Source of the DNA: Acaudatibacter sp963835495
GTDB taxonomy: Bacteria > Pseudomonadota > Alphaproteobacteria > Caulobacterales > Caulobacteraceae
Direction: 5' to 3'
DNA length: 64,000 nt
Assembly: GCA_963835495.1 (NCBI GenBank)
Contig: CAWIFQ010000003.1
Span: forward strand, 2,170,001 to 2,234,000
Shown: positions 49,634 to 58,788 of the stretch, one piece after another
How the letters are laid out: each line of letters begins with the position of its first letter
Numbering within the stretch: the stretch's first letter is position 1
Made by a program: the position numbers and the translations under genes
The notes under the pieces: generated by a model
The model's input: only the letters and a program-made list of their open reading frames with translations
The model's database searches: none
Told to the model about the DNA's origin: nothing

Positions 49634-51151
49634 GTGCGCGCCTTCGACTGCGACGTGCTGGTGGTCGGCCTGGGCCCGGTCGGGTCGGTGCTGACGGCGC
49701 TGCTCGCCGAGCGGGGCGTGCGGGTGATCGCGCTCGACAAGGACGCGGCGCCCTACCCGCTGCCGCGCGCGGTGCATTTCGACCACGAGATCATGCGCAT
49801 CTTCCAGCAGCTCGGCGTCGCCGAGCAGATGCGGCGGTGCGCCCGCGACCTGCCGAACTACGAGTTCCGCGCCGCCGACGGCCGGGTGCTGATGCAGTTG
49901 CGGCCGCCACGCGAGACACCGTCCGGCTGGGGCGGCGGCTACATGTTCCACCAGCCGAGCCTGGAGGGCGTTCTGCGCGCGCGGCTGGAGGCCCTGCCGA
50001 GCGCAGATATCCGCCTCGGCCAGCACCTCGACGGCCTGGTCCAGGACGCGGAAGGCGTCACGGCGACCGTGGCGACGTCGACCGGCGCCGGCGCCATCCG
50101 GGCGCGGTATCTGGTCGGCTGCGACGGCGCCTCGAGCCCGGTGCGCGAGGCGATCGGCGGCGGCCTGTTCGACTATCAGTTCGACGAGCCCTGGCTGGTG
50201 GTCGACGTGAAGGTCCCCGCCGGCTGCCGCACGCCGGACATCAACATCCAGCTCTGCGATCCGGCGCGCCCGACCACCTGCGTCTTGAGCGGGCCGGGGC
50301 GGCATCGGTGGGAGTTCATGCTGCTCCCCGGCGAGACGGCGGAGGCGATGATGGACGACGCCGTCGTCCAGGACCTCATCCGCCCCTGGGACTGCGGACC
50401 GGTGGAGATCGAGCGTAAGGCCGTCTACCGCTTCCACGGCCTGGTCGCGAACCGCTGGCGCGATGGCCGGCTCATGATCGCCGGCGACGCCGCGCACCAG
50501 ACGCCGCCGTTCGCCGGGCAAGGCATGTGCGCGGGGATTCGGGACGCGGCCAATCTGGCCTGGAAGCTCGACGCCGTGCTTCGAGGGACGGCGTCGGCCG
50601 CGCTGCTGGACAGCTACCAGGCCGAGCGCGAGCCGCACGTGCGCTCGGCGATCGAGCTCGCAATCGGCATGGGCCGGGTTGTCTGCACGCTCGACCGGGC
50701 GGCCGCGGATCAGCGCGACGCAGCGATGCTGGCGGCGCAGTCCGGCGGCGCGCCGCCGCTGCCAGCGATGCGACCGGCGCCGTTCGCGTCGAGCTGCGTG
50801 ATGACCGGCAGCGCCGGCGCAGGCGAGCTGTTCCCGCAACCGACGGCCGGCGAGGGGCCGGCGCGGCGCCGGATGGACGACTGGCTCGGCGACGACGCCT
50901 GCCTGATCGCACGCGGAGCGACCGGCGGCGCGGCGGCCGGCGTGCGCCTGCTGGACCTCGAGCCCGACGCGCTGGCCCCGTTCCGCGCGGCGGTGCTGGA
51001 CTGGCTCGATCAACACCAGGCGGAAGCGGTGCTCGTCCGTCCGGACCGCTATGTGTTCGGCTCGGGCGCGCCTGGCGTGCTGCTCGACGCTTGGGAGGCG
51101 AGCCTCAATCCCAGCGCCCCCACGCTCACGGCGAGCGCGGCGGGACGATGA
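49634..51151 (+). CDS. FAD-dependent aromatic monooxygenase (MhpA-like)
   Basis: 505 aa class A flavin monooxygenase. GxGxxG-type VLVVGLGPVGSVLTALLAERG near residues 8-28 for FAD, DG motif CDGASSPVREAIGGG, and GD motif RLMIAGDAAHQTPPFAGQGMCAGIRDAANLAWKLD. The last stretch resembles MhpA-type hydroxylases acting on phenylpropionates or similar phenols. GTG at 49634 is the start. The stop overlaps the TetR start (ATGA). The cluster suggests ring hydroxylation, cleavage and hydrolysis. Confidence 0.88.
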   Translation: MRAFDCDVLVVGLGPVGSVLTALLAERGVRVIALDKDAAPYPLPRAVHFDHEIMRIFQQLGVAEQMRRCARDLPNYEFRAADGRVLMQLRPPRETPSGWGGGYMFHQPSLEGVLRARLEALPSADIRLGQHLDGLVQDAEGVTATVATSTGAGAIRARYLVGCDGASSPVREAIGGGLFDYQFDEPWLVVDVKVPAGCRTPDINIQLCDPARPTTCVLSGPGRHRWEFMLLPGETAEAMMDDAVVQDLIRPWDCGPVEIERKAVYRFHGLVANRWRDGRLMIAGDAAHQTPPFAGQGMCAGIRDAANLAWKLDAVLRGTASAALLDSYQAEREPHVRSAIELAIGMGRVVCTLDRAAADQRDAAMLAAQSGGAPPLPAMRPAPFASSCVMTGSAGAGELFPQPTAGEGPARRRMDDWLGDDACLIARGATGGAAAGVRLLDLEPDALAPFRAAVLDWLDQHQAEAVLVRPDRYVFGSGAPGVLLDAWEASLNPSAPTLTASAAGR

Positions 51152-51804
51152 CGGCGGAACCGGCCAACCCGAGGGCCGCGCGGACCAAGGCGGCGCTGGT
51201 CGCGGCGGGACGGCGGCTGTTCAGCCAGCGCCCGATCGACGCGGTGACGGTCGACGACATCGTGCAGGCCGCCGAAGTGGGCAAGGGCAGCTTCTACAAC
51301 CACTTCGCCGACCGCGAGGCGCTCGCAAGGGCGATCTCAGCGCAGATCCGGGCGAGCATCGAGAGCGCGGTCACGCGGGCGAACGCGGGCGTCGACGATC
51401 CCGCCCGCCGCCTGGCGCGCGCGGTCTGCACCTACTGGCGCTATGCGCTGGACGAGCCGGAGCAGGCCGGCGTTCTGGTCCACATCCATACCGGCCACAC
51501 CTCGCTGACCGCGCCGCTGAACCGCGGACTCGTCGAGGACCTGGAGACCGGCCTGGCGAGCGGCCGGTTCGACATAGCCACGGTGGAGTCTGGCGTCCTC
51601 TACGTGCAGGGCGTGACGCAGCTGGCCCTGGTGCGCATCGTCCAGGAACCGAGCCAGGCTGTCGCGATTTCCCTGTCGCAGCAGATGTGCGCGCTGGTGC
51701 TGAAGGGGCTCGGCATTCCGGCCGCCGAGGCGGACCTGATCGCCGCCCAGGCCAGCGACGGGATCGTTCGCAAGACCCTGCGGGCATCGCCGCCCGCGAA
51801 CTGA
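51148..51804 (+). CDS. TetR-family transcriptional regulator
   Basis: 218 aa. HTH domain at residues 9-55: ARTKAALVAAGRRLFSQRPIDAVTVDDIVQAAEVGKGSFYNHFADREAL. The C-terminal ligand-binding domain is all-helical. The gene overlaps the monooxygenase gene (ATGA) and probably represses this catabolic cluster until substrate appears; the candidate operator lies at 47727-47759. This is inference from position. Confidence 0.85.
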   Translation: MTAEPANPRAARTKAALVAAGRRLFSQRPIDAVTVDDIVQAAEVGKGSFYNHFADREALARAISAQIRASIESAVTRANAGVDDPARRLARAVCTYWRYALDEPEQAGVLVHIHTGHTSLTAPLNRGLVEDLETGLASGRFDIATVESGVLYVQGVTQLALVRIVQEPSQAVAISLSQQMCALVLKGLGIPAAEADLIAAQASDGIVRKTLRASPPAN

Positions 51805-51874
51805 TGCCTCGAGAAGGTGACGATCGCGGCGAGACGCCTTAAACCGCCCCTCGCATCGCCCCCGGGGAGACCGA

Positions 51875-53281
51875 ATGTCCGCTACACGCCCAGAGTCTAC
51901 CAGGACCGAGACCGATACCTTCGGCCCGATCGAGGTTCCCGCCGATCGCTACTGGGCGGCGCAGACCCAGCGTTCGCTGCAGAACTTCAAGATAGGCTGG
52001 GAGAAGCAGCCGCTGCCGGTGGTTCGGGCGCTGGGCGTCGTCAAGCGCGCCGCCGCCGAGGTGAACATGGCGCTCGGCAAGCTCGACCCGAAGATCGGCG
52101 ATGCGATCGTGGCGGCCGCCCAGGAAGTGATCGACGGCAAGCTCGACGACCACTTCCCGCTGGCGGTGTGGCAGACCGGCTCCGGCACCCAATCCAACAT
52201 GAACGCCAACGAGGTGATCTCGAACCGCGCGATCGAGATGCTGGGCGGGGTGATGGGCTCGAAGTCGCCGGTGCACCCGAACGACCACGTCAACCTCAGC
52301 CAGTCGTCCAACGACACCTACCCGACCGCCATGCACATCGCCGCGGCCGAGGAGATCGTCCGCCGGCTGATCCCGGCGCTGCAGACCCTTCGCGACGCGC
52401 TCGACGCCAAGGCCAAGGCCTGGGCCCACATCATCAAGATCGGCCGCACCCATACCCAGGACGCCACCCCGCTGACGCTGGGCCAGGAGTTCTCCGGCTA
52501 CGTGCAGCAGGTGGCGAACGGCCTCGCGCGGATCGAGATGACGCTGCCGATGCTGATGCAGCTGGCGCAGGGCGGCACCGCGGTCGGCACCGGCCTGAAT
52601 GCGCCGGTCGGCTTCGCCGCGAAGGTCGCGGCCAAGATCGCCGAGATCACCGGCCTGCCCTTCACCTCCGCGCCCAACAAGTTCGAGGCGCTGGCCGCCC
52701 ACGACGCGATGGTGTTCACCCACGGCGCGCTGAACACGGTGGCCGCCAGTCTGTTCAAGATCGCCAACGACATCCGGCTGCTGGGCTCGGGCCCGCGCTC
52801 CGGCCTCGGCGAACTGTCGCTGCCCGAGAACGAGCCCGGCTCGTCGATCATGCCGGGCAAGGTCAACCCGACCCAGTGCGAGGCGCTGACCATGGTCTGC
52901 ACCCGGGTGTTCGGCAACGAGGCGACCATGAGCTTCGCCGGGGCCTCGGGCCACTTCGAGCTCAACGTCTACAACCCGGTGATGGCCTACACCCTGCTGC
53001 AGTCGATCCGGCTGCTGGGCGACGCCGCCGAGAGCTTCACCGAGCACTGCGTGGTGGGGATCGAGCCGCGCGTGGACAACATCGCGGCCGCGCTCGACCG
53101 TTCGCTGATGCTGGTGACGGCGCTGGCCCCGAAGATCGGCTACGACGCGGCCGCCAAGATCGCCAAGACCGCGCACAAGAACGGCACCACGCTCCGCGAA
53201 GAAGCCGTCGGCGGCGGCTACGTCACCGACGCCGAGTTCGACGCGGTCGTCCGTCCCGAGAAGATGATCGGGCCCGGGTAG
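51875..53281 (+). CDS. fumC: Class II fumarate hydratase
   Basis: 468 aa fumarase C. VWQTGSGTQSNMNANEV, HPNDHVNLSQSSNDTYPTAMH and the family signature GSSIMPGKVNPTQCEAL are all present, with the catalytic Ser in the flexible loop and His in IGRTHTQDATPLTLGQ. It hydrates fumarate to malate in the TCA cycle. ATG at 51875 follows GGGGAGACCGA. Length matches the family (about 460-470). Confidence 0.96.
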   Translation: MSATRPESTRTETDTFGPIEVPADRYWAAQTQRSLQNFKIGWEKQPLPVVRALGVVKRAAAEVNMALGKLDPKIGDAIVAAAQEVIDGKLDDHFPLAVWQTGSGTQSNMNANEVISNRAIEMLGGVMGSKSPVHPNDHVNLSQSSNDTYPTAMHIAAAEEIVRRLIPALQTLRDALDAKAKAWAHIIKIGRTHTQDATPLTLGQEFSGYVQQVANGLARIEMTLPMLMQLAQGGTAVGTGLNAPVGFAAKVAAKIAEITGLPFTSAPNKFEALAAHDAMVFTHGALNTVAASLFKIANDIRLLGSGPRSGLGELSLPENEPGSSIMPGKVNPTQCEALTMVCTRVFGNEATMSFAGASGHFELNVYNPVMAYTLLQSIRLLGDAAESFTEHCVVGIEPRVDNIAAALDRSLMLVTALAPKIGYDAAAKIAKTAHKNGTTLREEAVGGGYVTDAEFDAVVRPEKMIGPG

Positions 53282-53306
53282 CGGGCCGCCGGCCTGATCG
53301 GAGGCG

Positions 53307-53504
53307 TCAGCCCAAGGGAAGCTGCGGCGCGAACGAACTCGCGGCCCACTGGGACGCTTCGATCTTCGTCATCCGCACGTTGGTCAGACCCTCGTCGCGA
53401 AACTGCTTCGCGAACGCGTCCGCGACGGCCGGATCGTCGGCGGCGGCGAACCAATCGTCGCCGTTGGCGTCTTCGCCCAGGATTTCATAAATAAGCTTTG
53501 CCAA
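53307..53504 (-). CDS. Small hypothetical protein
   Basis: 65 aa acidic soluble protein, MAKLIYEILGEDANGDDWFAAADDPAVADAFAKQFRDEG. No membrane segment, signal or known motif. It is convergent with fumC, 25 bases away. The gap at 53505-53750 upstream shows no gene or clear signal. Coding support is start codon, length and bias only. Confidence 0.5.
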   Translation of the reverse strand: MAKLIYEILGEDANGDDWFAAADDPAVADAFAKQFRDEGLTNVRMTKIEASQWAASSFAPQLPLG

Positions 53505-53750
53505 AATATGGCTCCTGCTCGCCGCTAACCTGACGGTTCACGCACGTGTTCGCCTAACGGGCGCCCCGCCGTAAGGTTCCTTGGGTGGCGTTTCAGGTAT
53601 TTCTGCGGCGCGTTAGCGGCATTCTGCTGTCCGCGACCCCCGCGGCCGCACGAACGTCGCGCCGCTAGCCGTCGCGGCCGAAACAACGCCAGCGATGCTG
53701 AATATTGACTGACGCTGATCTTGGATCCTGCCGCCGCTCGATCGCCAGAA

Positions 53751-55193
53751 TCAGCGCTGCTGGACCTGGACCGGCGGCTGCATCGCTTCAGGCAGGCCGG
53801 GCGCGATCACCAGGTAGCGGCGCGGCGCGGTCGCTGACGGCTGGACCAGCTGGCGGATCGGGCCGGTCGCGTTGACGATCGCCGCCCCGGCCGGATTGGT
53901 CGTAAAGGCCGACAACGGCTGCAATGTCCCGCCGCCGTCCGGCTGGCCCGCCAGGGCGAGCACGTAGGGCGACTTCGGCTGCAGGCCGGTCACGGCCGCT
54001 TCGAGGATCTGCACCAGGCCCTGGTCGAACAGGCTGACGCTGGTCACAGGCGCGCCGCCCGGCGGCCCCAGCGACACGTGAGCCACCTCCCCGGCCAGAC
54101 CCAGCGGCTGCAGGCCGGCGCGCCCGTCGCCGCTGGGGACCGCGCCCGGCACGTAGTTCACCGCCTGGGCCGCCTGGCCGATCGGGATGGTGGCGATCAC
54201 GGTGTTGGAGGCGGTGTCGATCGCGGCCATGGCGTCCTGGTTTTCCAGGCCGACGTAGACCCGCGTCCCGTCGCCGGATGGCCAGATTCCGTGCGGCAGA
54301 TGACCGACCGGGATGGTCGCCACCTTCTCGAACGTGTCGCGCCGGAACGCCAACACCTGGTCGAGCCCGCCGACGGTGACATAGGCGAAGCGGCCGCGCG
54401 CCGTGTCGACGAAGTTGACGTGGTTGGTGATCGGGCCGGTGTCGATCACCGTCAGGGTGTTGAACGGCGGCCGCGCGTTGATCACGACGGTCTTGCCGGT
54501 GTCCTTCAGCGTGTACCAGACCTGCGTCCCGTCCGGCGTCGCGGCGATGTTGGGGCAGAACGGGCTGGGCTGCGGCGTCCGCCCCACCTCGGCGTGGGTC
54601 TTCACGTCGAACACCACCAGCTCGGGATTGAACGACGAGCAGACGTAGCCATAGCGGCCGTCGGGCGAGAAGATGGTCATGCCGGGACCGCCGGGCGTCT
54701 TGATCCGTCCGGTCTCCTCGAAGGTCTTGCCGTCGAGCACCGCGACGTAGTCCTCGCCGCGCACCGTCACCCAGACCTCGCGGCCGTCCGGGGTGAAGAA
54801 GGCCTCGTGCGGCGAGCGGCCGACGTAGGTGGTGTGCAGCACCCGGTTGGTCGCGGTGTCGATGAAGGTCACCGAGTTGGAGCCGATCGAGACCACGGCG
54901 ATGGTCTTGCGGTCCGGCGAGAAGCCCATGCCGTGCACCAGCACCTGGCCGCGGTAGAGCGGGCTGAAGTTGGTCGGTTGCGGATCGCCCAGGCGGATCA
55001 CGCCCAGCAGCTGGTTGGACGCCGGATCGATCACCGAGACAGTGTTGGAGAACTGCTCGGCGGCGTAGACGCGGTCGGCGTGGCTGACCGGGATGTCCGG
55101 CGCATCGGCGGCGAACGGCGCCTGGCCGGCCTCGCAGGCCTGGGCGGCCAGGAGCGAGCCAGTGAGAAGCAGCGCGGCGAGAAAGCGCTTCAT
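53751..55193 (-). CDS. YVTN-type beta-propeller secreted protein
   Basis: 480 aa. Signal peptide MKRFLAALLLTGSLLAAQA precedes repeated units of about 42 residues built on SVIDPASNQLLGVIRLGDPQP, TFIDTATNRVLHTTYVGRSP and AAIDTASNTVIATIPIGQAA, the YVTN/NHL-type propeller pattern with about seven blades. The C-terminal part beyond residue 350 is a separate domain. It is exported and probably scaffolds or binds surface or periplasmic partners. It is followed by DUF305 and DUF302 genes on the same strand upstream. Confidence 0.85.
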   Translation of the reverse strand: MKRFLAALLLTGSLLAAQACEAGQAPFAADAPDIPVSHADRVYAAEQFSNTVSVIDPASNQLLGVIRLGDPQPTNFSPLYRGQVLVHGMGFSPDRKTIAVVSIGSNSVTFIDTATNRVLHTTYVGRSPHEAFFTPDGREVWVTVRGEDYVAVLDGKTFEETGRIKTPGGPGMTIFSPDGRYGYVCSSFNPELVVFDVKTHAEVGRTPQPSPFCPNIAATPDGTQVWYTLKDTGKTVVINARPPFNTLTVIDTGPITNHVNFVDTARGRFAYVTVGGLDQVLAFRRDTFEKVATIPVGHLPHGIWPSGDGTRVYVGLENQDAMAAIDTASNTVIATIPIGQAAQAVNYVPGAVPSGDGRAGLQPLGLAGEVAHVSLGPPGGAPVTSVSLFDQGLVQILEAAVTGLQPKSPYVLALAGQPDGGGTLQPLSAFTTNPAGAAIVNATGPIRQLVQPSATAPRRYLVIAPGLPEAMQPPVQVQQR

Positions 55194-55208
55194 GCTTGGG
55201 TTCCTTGT

Positions 55209-55628
55209 CTAGCGACCCGATCCGCTCGGCATGGGCATCGTGTCCATCGGCGGGGCCGCACCGGTCGGCGCTGGCGCGGACGGCGGCAGCGGCTGGCCGA
55301 GCGCCAGGCGCATGGCGGCGATCTCCTGCTGCTGGTCGACGATGATCTCCTGGGCGATCCGGCGCAGCTGTTCGTTGCGCCCGTAGCGCAGTTCGAGCAC
55401 GGCCATGTCGATGGCGCCCTGGTGGTGCGGGATCATCATGGCGGCGAAGTCGCGGTCGACGTCGTGCGAGGGCCTGATGTCCATGCCGGCCATCATCCGC
55501 GCCATCGCCGGCCGGTTCTGCGCCAGGAACGCCTGGTCGGAAGCGTCGTCGGGCGCCGGCGCCGGCGCGGCGCCCAGGCCCAGCGCGAGGATCACGGCAA
55601 CCGCCGCGAGGGTGAGCCGCAAGTCCAC
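55209..55628 (-). CDS. DUF305 family secreted protein
   Basis: 139 aa. Signal-like N-terminus (MDLRLTLAAVAVILALGLGAAPA). DUF305 core: DRDFAAMMIPHHQGAIDMAVLELRYGRNEQLRRIAQEIIVDQQQEIAAMR. The HH pair and Met-rich C-terminal MDTMPMPSG could bind metal; DUF305 proteins often lie in copper-handling loci. GTG at 55628 is the start. It is one base from the DUF302 gene stop. Confidence 0.85.
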   Translation of the reverse strand: MDLRLTLAAVAVILALGLGAAPAPAPDDASDQAFLAQNRPAMARMMAGMDIRPSHDVDRDFAAMMIPHHQGAIDMAVLELRYGRNEQLRRIAQEIIVDQQQEIAAMRLALGQPLPPSAPAPTGAAPPMDTMPMPSGSGR

Positions 55629-55629
55629 G

Positions 55630-56037
55630 CTAGCGTCCGGCCGCTTCGCCGGTCGCCTCGGCGGCGACGGCGGCGAGCGCGCCGCTCATCGCCTCGAGGC
55701 TGGCCGGAACGTCGGCGCCGTGGCGCTCGGCCAGCCAGCGCGGATCGTTGTAGCCGAGCCAGGTCGCGCCGGCGGCGTCCTGCCACACCAGCGCCCGCAG
55801 CGGCAGGTCGATGCCCATGGTCTGCGCCGCCTGCATCAGCGGCGTGCCGCCGCGCGGATTGCCGAAGATCAGCACCTCGGTCGCTCGCAGCTCCAGGCCG
55901 ACCTTGGCCGCCGCCGCGGCGTGGTCGATCCGCGCCAGGACGCTCATGCCGCGCGCGGTGACCGCGGCCGCGAGGCGATCCATAGTGTCCTTCGGACCAA
56001 GTCGGCTGAGACGGGTCACTAGCCCTGGCGGGGTCAT
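55630..56037 (-). CDS. DUF302 family protein
   Basis: 135 aa. The pattern TMDRLAAAVTARGMSVLARIDHAAAAAKVGLELRATEVLIFGNPRGGTPLMQAAQTMGIDLPLRALVWQD is characteristic of DUF302. Starts at 56037; no signal peptide is obvious. Function is not established; in this locus it precedes the DUF305 and propeller genes on the same strand. Confidence 0.85.
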   Translation of the reverse strand: MTPPGLVTRLSRLGPKDTMDRLAAAVTARGMSVLARIDHAAAAAKVGLELRATEVLIFGNPRGGTPLMQAAQTMGIDLPLRALVWQDAAGATWLGYNDPRWLAERHGADVPASLEAMSGALAAVAAEATGEAAGR

Positions 56038-56245
56038 GGCGATCTCCCATTTCCGCCCGCCATGATCCGCACAATTTCCGCGCCGAATGCAAGCCTAGCC
56101 AGGGGCTGCCCCGCGCGGGGCGAAGCGTTGGCGCCGCGGTGGAAACCAGACATTGTCCTTGGCCACGCGGGGCGGACGATGCATTCGGCGGTTCAATGAC
56201 CTTGGCGCGAGCTCCTTTACGCTTCGGCGGCCTGCCGGGCCGTTC

Positions 56246-57649
56246 GTGACCGCGCCCGCCCGAACGCTGGGCTTCGCCGACCTGTTCTTCTACGCGGCTT
56301 CGGTGGCGCTCTCGATCCGGTGGATCAGCGTCGCGGCCGCGGCCGGACCGGCGTCGCTGCCGATCTGGGCGCTGGCGGTGCTGGTGTTCTCCGCGCCGCT
56401 GATCGTGGCGACCGCGGAGCTGACCGGACGGTTCCCCGGCGAGGGCGGCGTCTATACCTGGACCGGCGCGGCGTTCGGGCCGTTCTGGGGCTTCCTCTGC
56501 GGCTGGCTCTACTGGGTGTCGAACCTGCCGTTCTTCTCCGGCGTGCTGGTGTTCATGCTGAACCTCGCGGCGCTGGCGCTCGGGCCAATCGGCAAGCCGC
56601 TGCTGGACCAGCCGTGGCTGTTCACCTCGGTCGCCGTGCTGCTCTCGGTCCTGGTGGGCGCCGCGCACTACTTCGGCCTCGGTACGGGCAAGTGGCTGTC
56701 GAACATCGGCGGCGCGTCCAACTTCGTCCTGGTCGGCCTGCTGGTGGTGACGGCGATTGGCGTCGGCCTGCGCCAGGGTTCGGCGACGGATTTCGTCCAC
56801 TCGAGCTATCGTCTGCCGCTGGACGCCAACGCCGCGATCCTGTGGGCGACGATGGTGTTCGGCGTCGCCGGGTCGGAGGCGTTGGCCTTCATGCGCAACG
56901 ACGTGCGCGGCGGCATGCGCACCATCCTGGCCGTGCTGGCCACCGTGGCCGTGGTGCAGATCGCCTTCTACTTCGCCGGCACCGGCTCGCTGCTGGTGAT
57001 CCTGACGCCGCAGACCGCGACGCGGCTTTCCGGCCTGCCGGACGCGCTGATCCTGGGGCTGAAGACGCTGGGCCTCGCGTCGGTGGCGCCGCTGGTGCTG
57101 CTCGCCGCCTTCCTCTGCTCGCTGGGCTCCTACAGCGCCTGGTTCGGCGTCGGCGCGCGGCTGCCGTTCGCGGCGGGGATCGACGCCTACCTGCCGGCGG
57201 CGTTCGGCCGGCGCGATCCGCGCTCCGGGGCGCCGGTCGTGTCGATCGCGGTGCAGACGGTGATCGTCGCGGTGATTGTGGTGATCTCGCAGGCAGGCGA
57301 TACGCTGAAGGGCGCCTATGACTTCCTCGTTTCGATGACCGTGCTCAGCTACACCCTGCCCTTCCTGTTCCTGTTCGCCGTGTTCCTGTCCGTGCAGACG
57401 CGCAAGGCGCCGCCGGACGCCTGGCGCACGCCCGGCGGGCGGGGCGTCGCGTTGGCCATCGGCGCGGTCGGCCTGGCGGCGACCATCGTCGCGGTCGGCT
57501 GCACCCTGGTTCCCAGCCCCGACGCCAAGGACCAGGTCGGGGAGATGGTGAAGCTGGTGTTCGCGTCGGGGGTTCTGATCTTCTCCGGCGTCGCCTTCTA
57601 CGTCGCCGCGAAGTGGCGCGCGGGCGTCCGGGCGAGAGCAACGCCATGA
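56246..57649 (+). CDS. APC-superfamily amino-acid permease
   Basis: 467 aa with about twelve membrane segments. The TM1 region LGFADLFFYAASVALSIRWISVAAAAGPASLP has the family unwinding, and ELTGRFPGEGGVYTWTGAAFGPFWGFLCGWLYWVSN is the second signature. It imports amino acids or amines by proton symport. Start at GTG 56246 preferred because the family N-terminus begins there; the alternative TTG at 56153 adds a basic leader. Its stop overlaps the Rieske gene (ATGA), so transport and degradation of the same compound are likely. Confidence 0.85.
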   Translation: MTAPARTLGFADLFFYAASVALSIRWISVAAAAGPASLPIWALAVLVFSAPLIVATAELTGRFPGEGGVYTWTGAAFGPFWGFLCGWLYWVSNLPFFSGVLVFMLNLAALALGPIGKPLLDQPWLFTSVAVLLSVLVGAAHYFGLGTGKWLSNIGGASNFVLVGLLVVTAIGVGLRQGSATDFVHSSYRLPLDANAAILWATMVFGVAGSEALAFMRNDVRGGMRTILAVLATVAVVQIAFYFAGTGSLLVILTPQTATRLSGLPDALILGLKTLGLASVAPLVLLAAFLCSLGSYSAWFGVGARLPFAAGIDAYLPAAFGRRDPRSGAPVVSIAVQTVIVAVIVVISQAGDTLKGAYDFLVSMTVLSYTLPFLFLFAVFLSVQTRKAPPDAWRTPGGRGVALAIGAVGLAATIVAVGCTLVPSPDAKDQVGEMVKLVFASGVLIFSGVAFYVAAKWRAGVRARATP

Positions 57650-58788
57650 GCGCCCACGCCTTCCCGGCCGCGGCGCGCGCGCCGGTCCAGAGCCTGCCGG
57701 CCTGGCTCTACACCGACCCGGCGTTCTTCGCGTTGGAGCGCGAGCGGCTGTTTCGTCAGGCCTGGCAGGTGGTTTGCCACGTCAACGACGTGCCGGCGGC
57801 GGGCGACTACCAGGCGTTCGACTTCCTGGACGAGCGGGTGGTGACGCTGCGCGGCGACGACGGCGCCGTGCGCAGCTTCCACAACGTCTGCCGCCATCGC
57901 GCCTCGCGCCTCGCCGACGGAACCAGCGGCAACTGCGGCCATCGCCTGGTCTGCCCCTATCACGCCTGGAGCTACGCGCTGGATGGCAGGCTGGCGGCGA
58001 TCCCGCGCTGGCAAGGCTTCGACGGCGTCGACACCGCCGACCTTGGACTGGTTCCGGTCGAGCAGGAGATCTGGCGCGGCTTCGTCTTCGTGCGCTTCGC
58101 GTCCGGCGGACCCAGCGTCGCCGAGATGATGTCGCCCTACGCGGCCGAGCTCGACGCCTACGCGTTCGAGACGCTGCAGCCGCGCGGCAAGGTGGTGCTG
58201 CGGCCCCGGCCGGTGAACTGGAAGAACGTCGGCGACAACTACGCCGATGGCCTGCACATCCCCGTCGCCCACCCCGGCCTCTCGCGCCTGTTCGCGGGCA
58301 GCTATGCGGTGGAGGCGCAGGCCTGGGTCGACAAGATGTCGGGCGTGATCACCGAGGCGCCGTCGCCGAACTGGTGCGAACGAGGCTACCAGGCCCTGCT
58401 GGACGGGTTCGAGCACCTGCCGCCGCCGCTGCGGCGCACCTGGAACTACTACAAGCTCTGGCCGAACCTGGCGTTCGACGTCTACCCCGACCAGGTCGAC
58501 TTCATGCAGTTGATCCCCGTCTCTTCCACCCAGACCCTGATCCGCGAGATCGCCTACGCCCAGCCGGACGAGCGCCGCGAGACCCGCGCGGCGCGGTATC
58601 TCAACTGGCGCATCAACCGCCAGGTCAACGCCGAGGACACGGTGCTGATCGAGCGGGTGCAGGCGGGCATGGCGTCGTCCAGCTACGTCAGCGGGCCGCT
58701 GTCGCCGGCCGAGCCGTGCCTGGCCGCCTTCGCCGAGCGGCTGCGCGCGGCGATCCCGGAAGCCGCCCTGCCCTATCCGCCGGCATGA
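57646..58788 (+). CDS. Rieske-type aromatic-ring/amine-demethylating oxygenase
   Basis: 380 aa. Rieske cluster ligands CRH (residues 82-84) and CPYH (103-106) are conserved, and the mononuclear iron site is in DNYADGLHIPVAHPGL. The C-terminal half is closer to amine demethylases of the CntA/GbcA/stachydrine demethylase type than to ring dioxygenases. An electron-transfer partner is not seen in the window. Its stop overlaps the start of the flavoprotein gene. Reaction: oxidative loss of a methyl as formaldehyde is my inference. Confidence 0.85.
   Translation: MSAHAFPAAARAPVQSLPAWLYTDPAFFALERERLFRQAWQVVCHVNDVPAAGDYQAFDFLDERVVTLRGDDGAVRSFHNVCRHRASRLADGTSGNCGHRLVCPYHAWSYALDGRLAAIPRWQGFDGVDTADLGLVPVEQEIWRGFVFVRFASGGPSVAEMMSPYAAELDAYAFETLQPRGKVVLRPRPVNWKNVGDNYADGLHIPVAHPGLSRLFAGSYAVEAQAWVDKMSGVITEAPSPNWCERGYQALLDGFEHLPPPLRRTWNYYKLWPNLAFDVYPDQVDFMQLIPVSSTQTLIREIAYAQPDERRETRAARYLNWRINRQVNAEDTVLIERVQAGMASSSYVSGPLSPAEPCLAAFAERLRAAIPEAALPYPPA

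Noticed and set aside
53505..53750. Possible small RNA or gene upstream of the 65-aa frame
   Set aside because: No hairpin with a T run, no start and no conserved pattern could be recognised.
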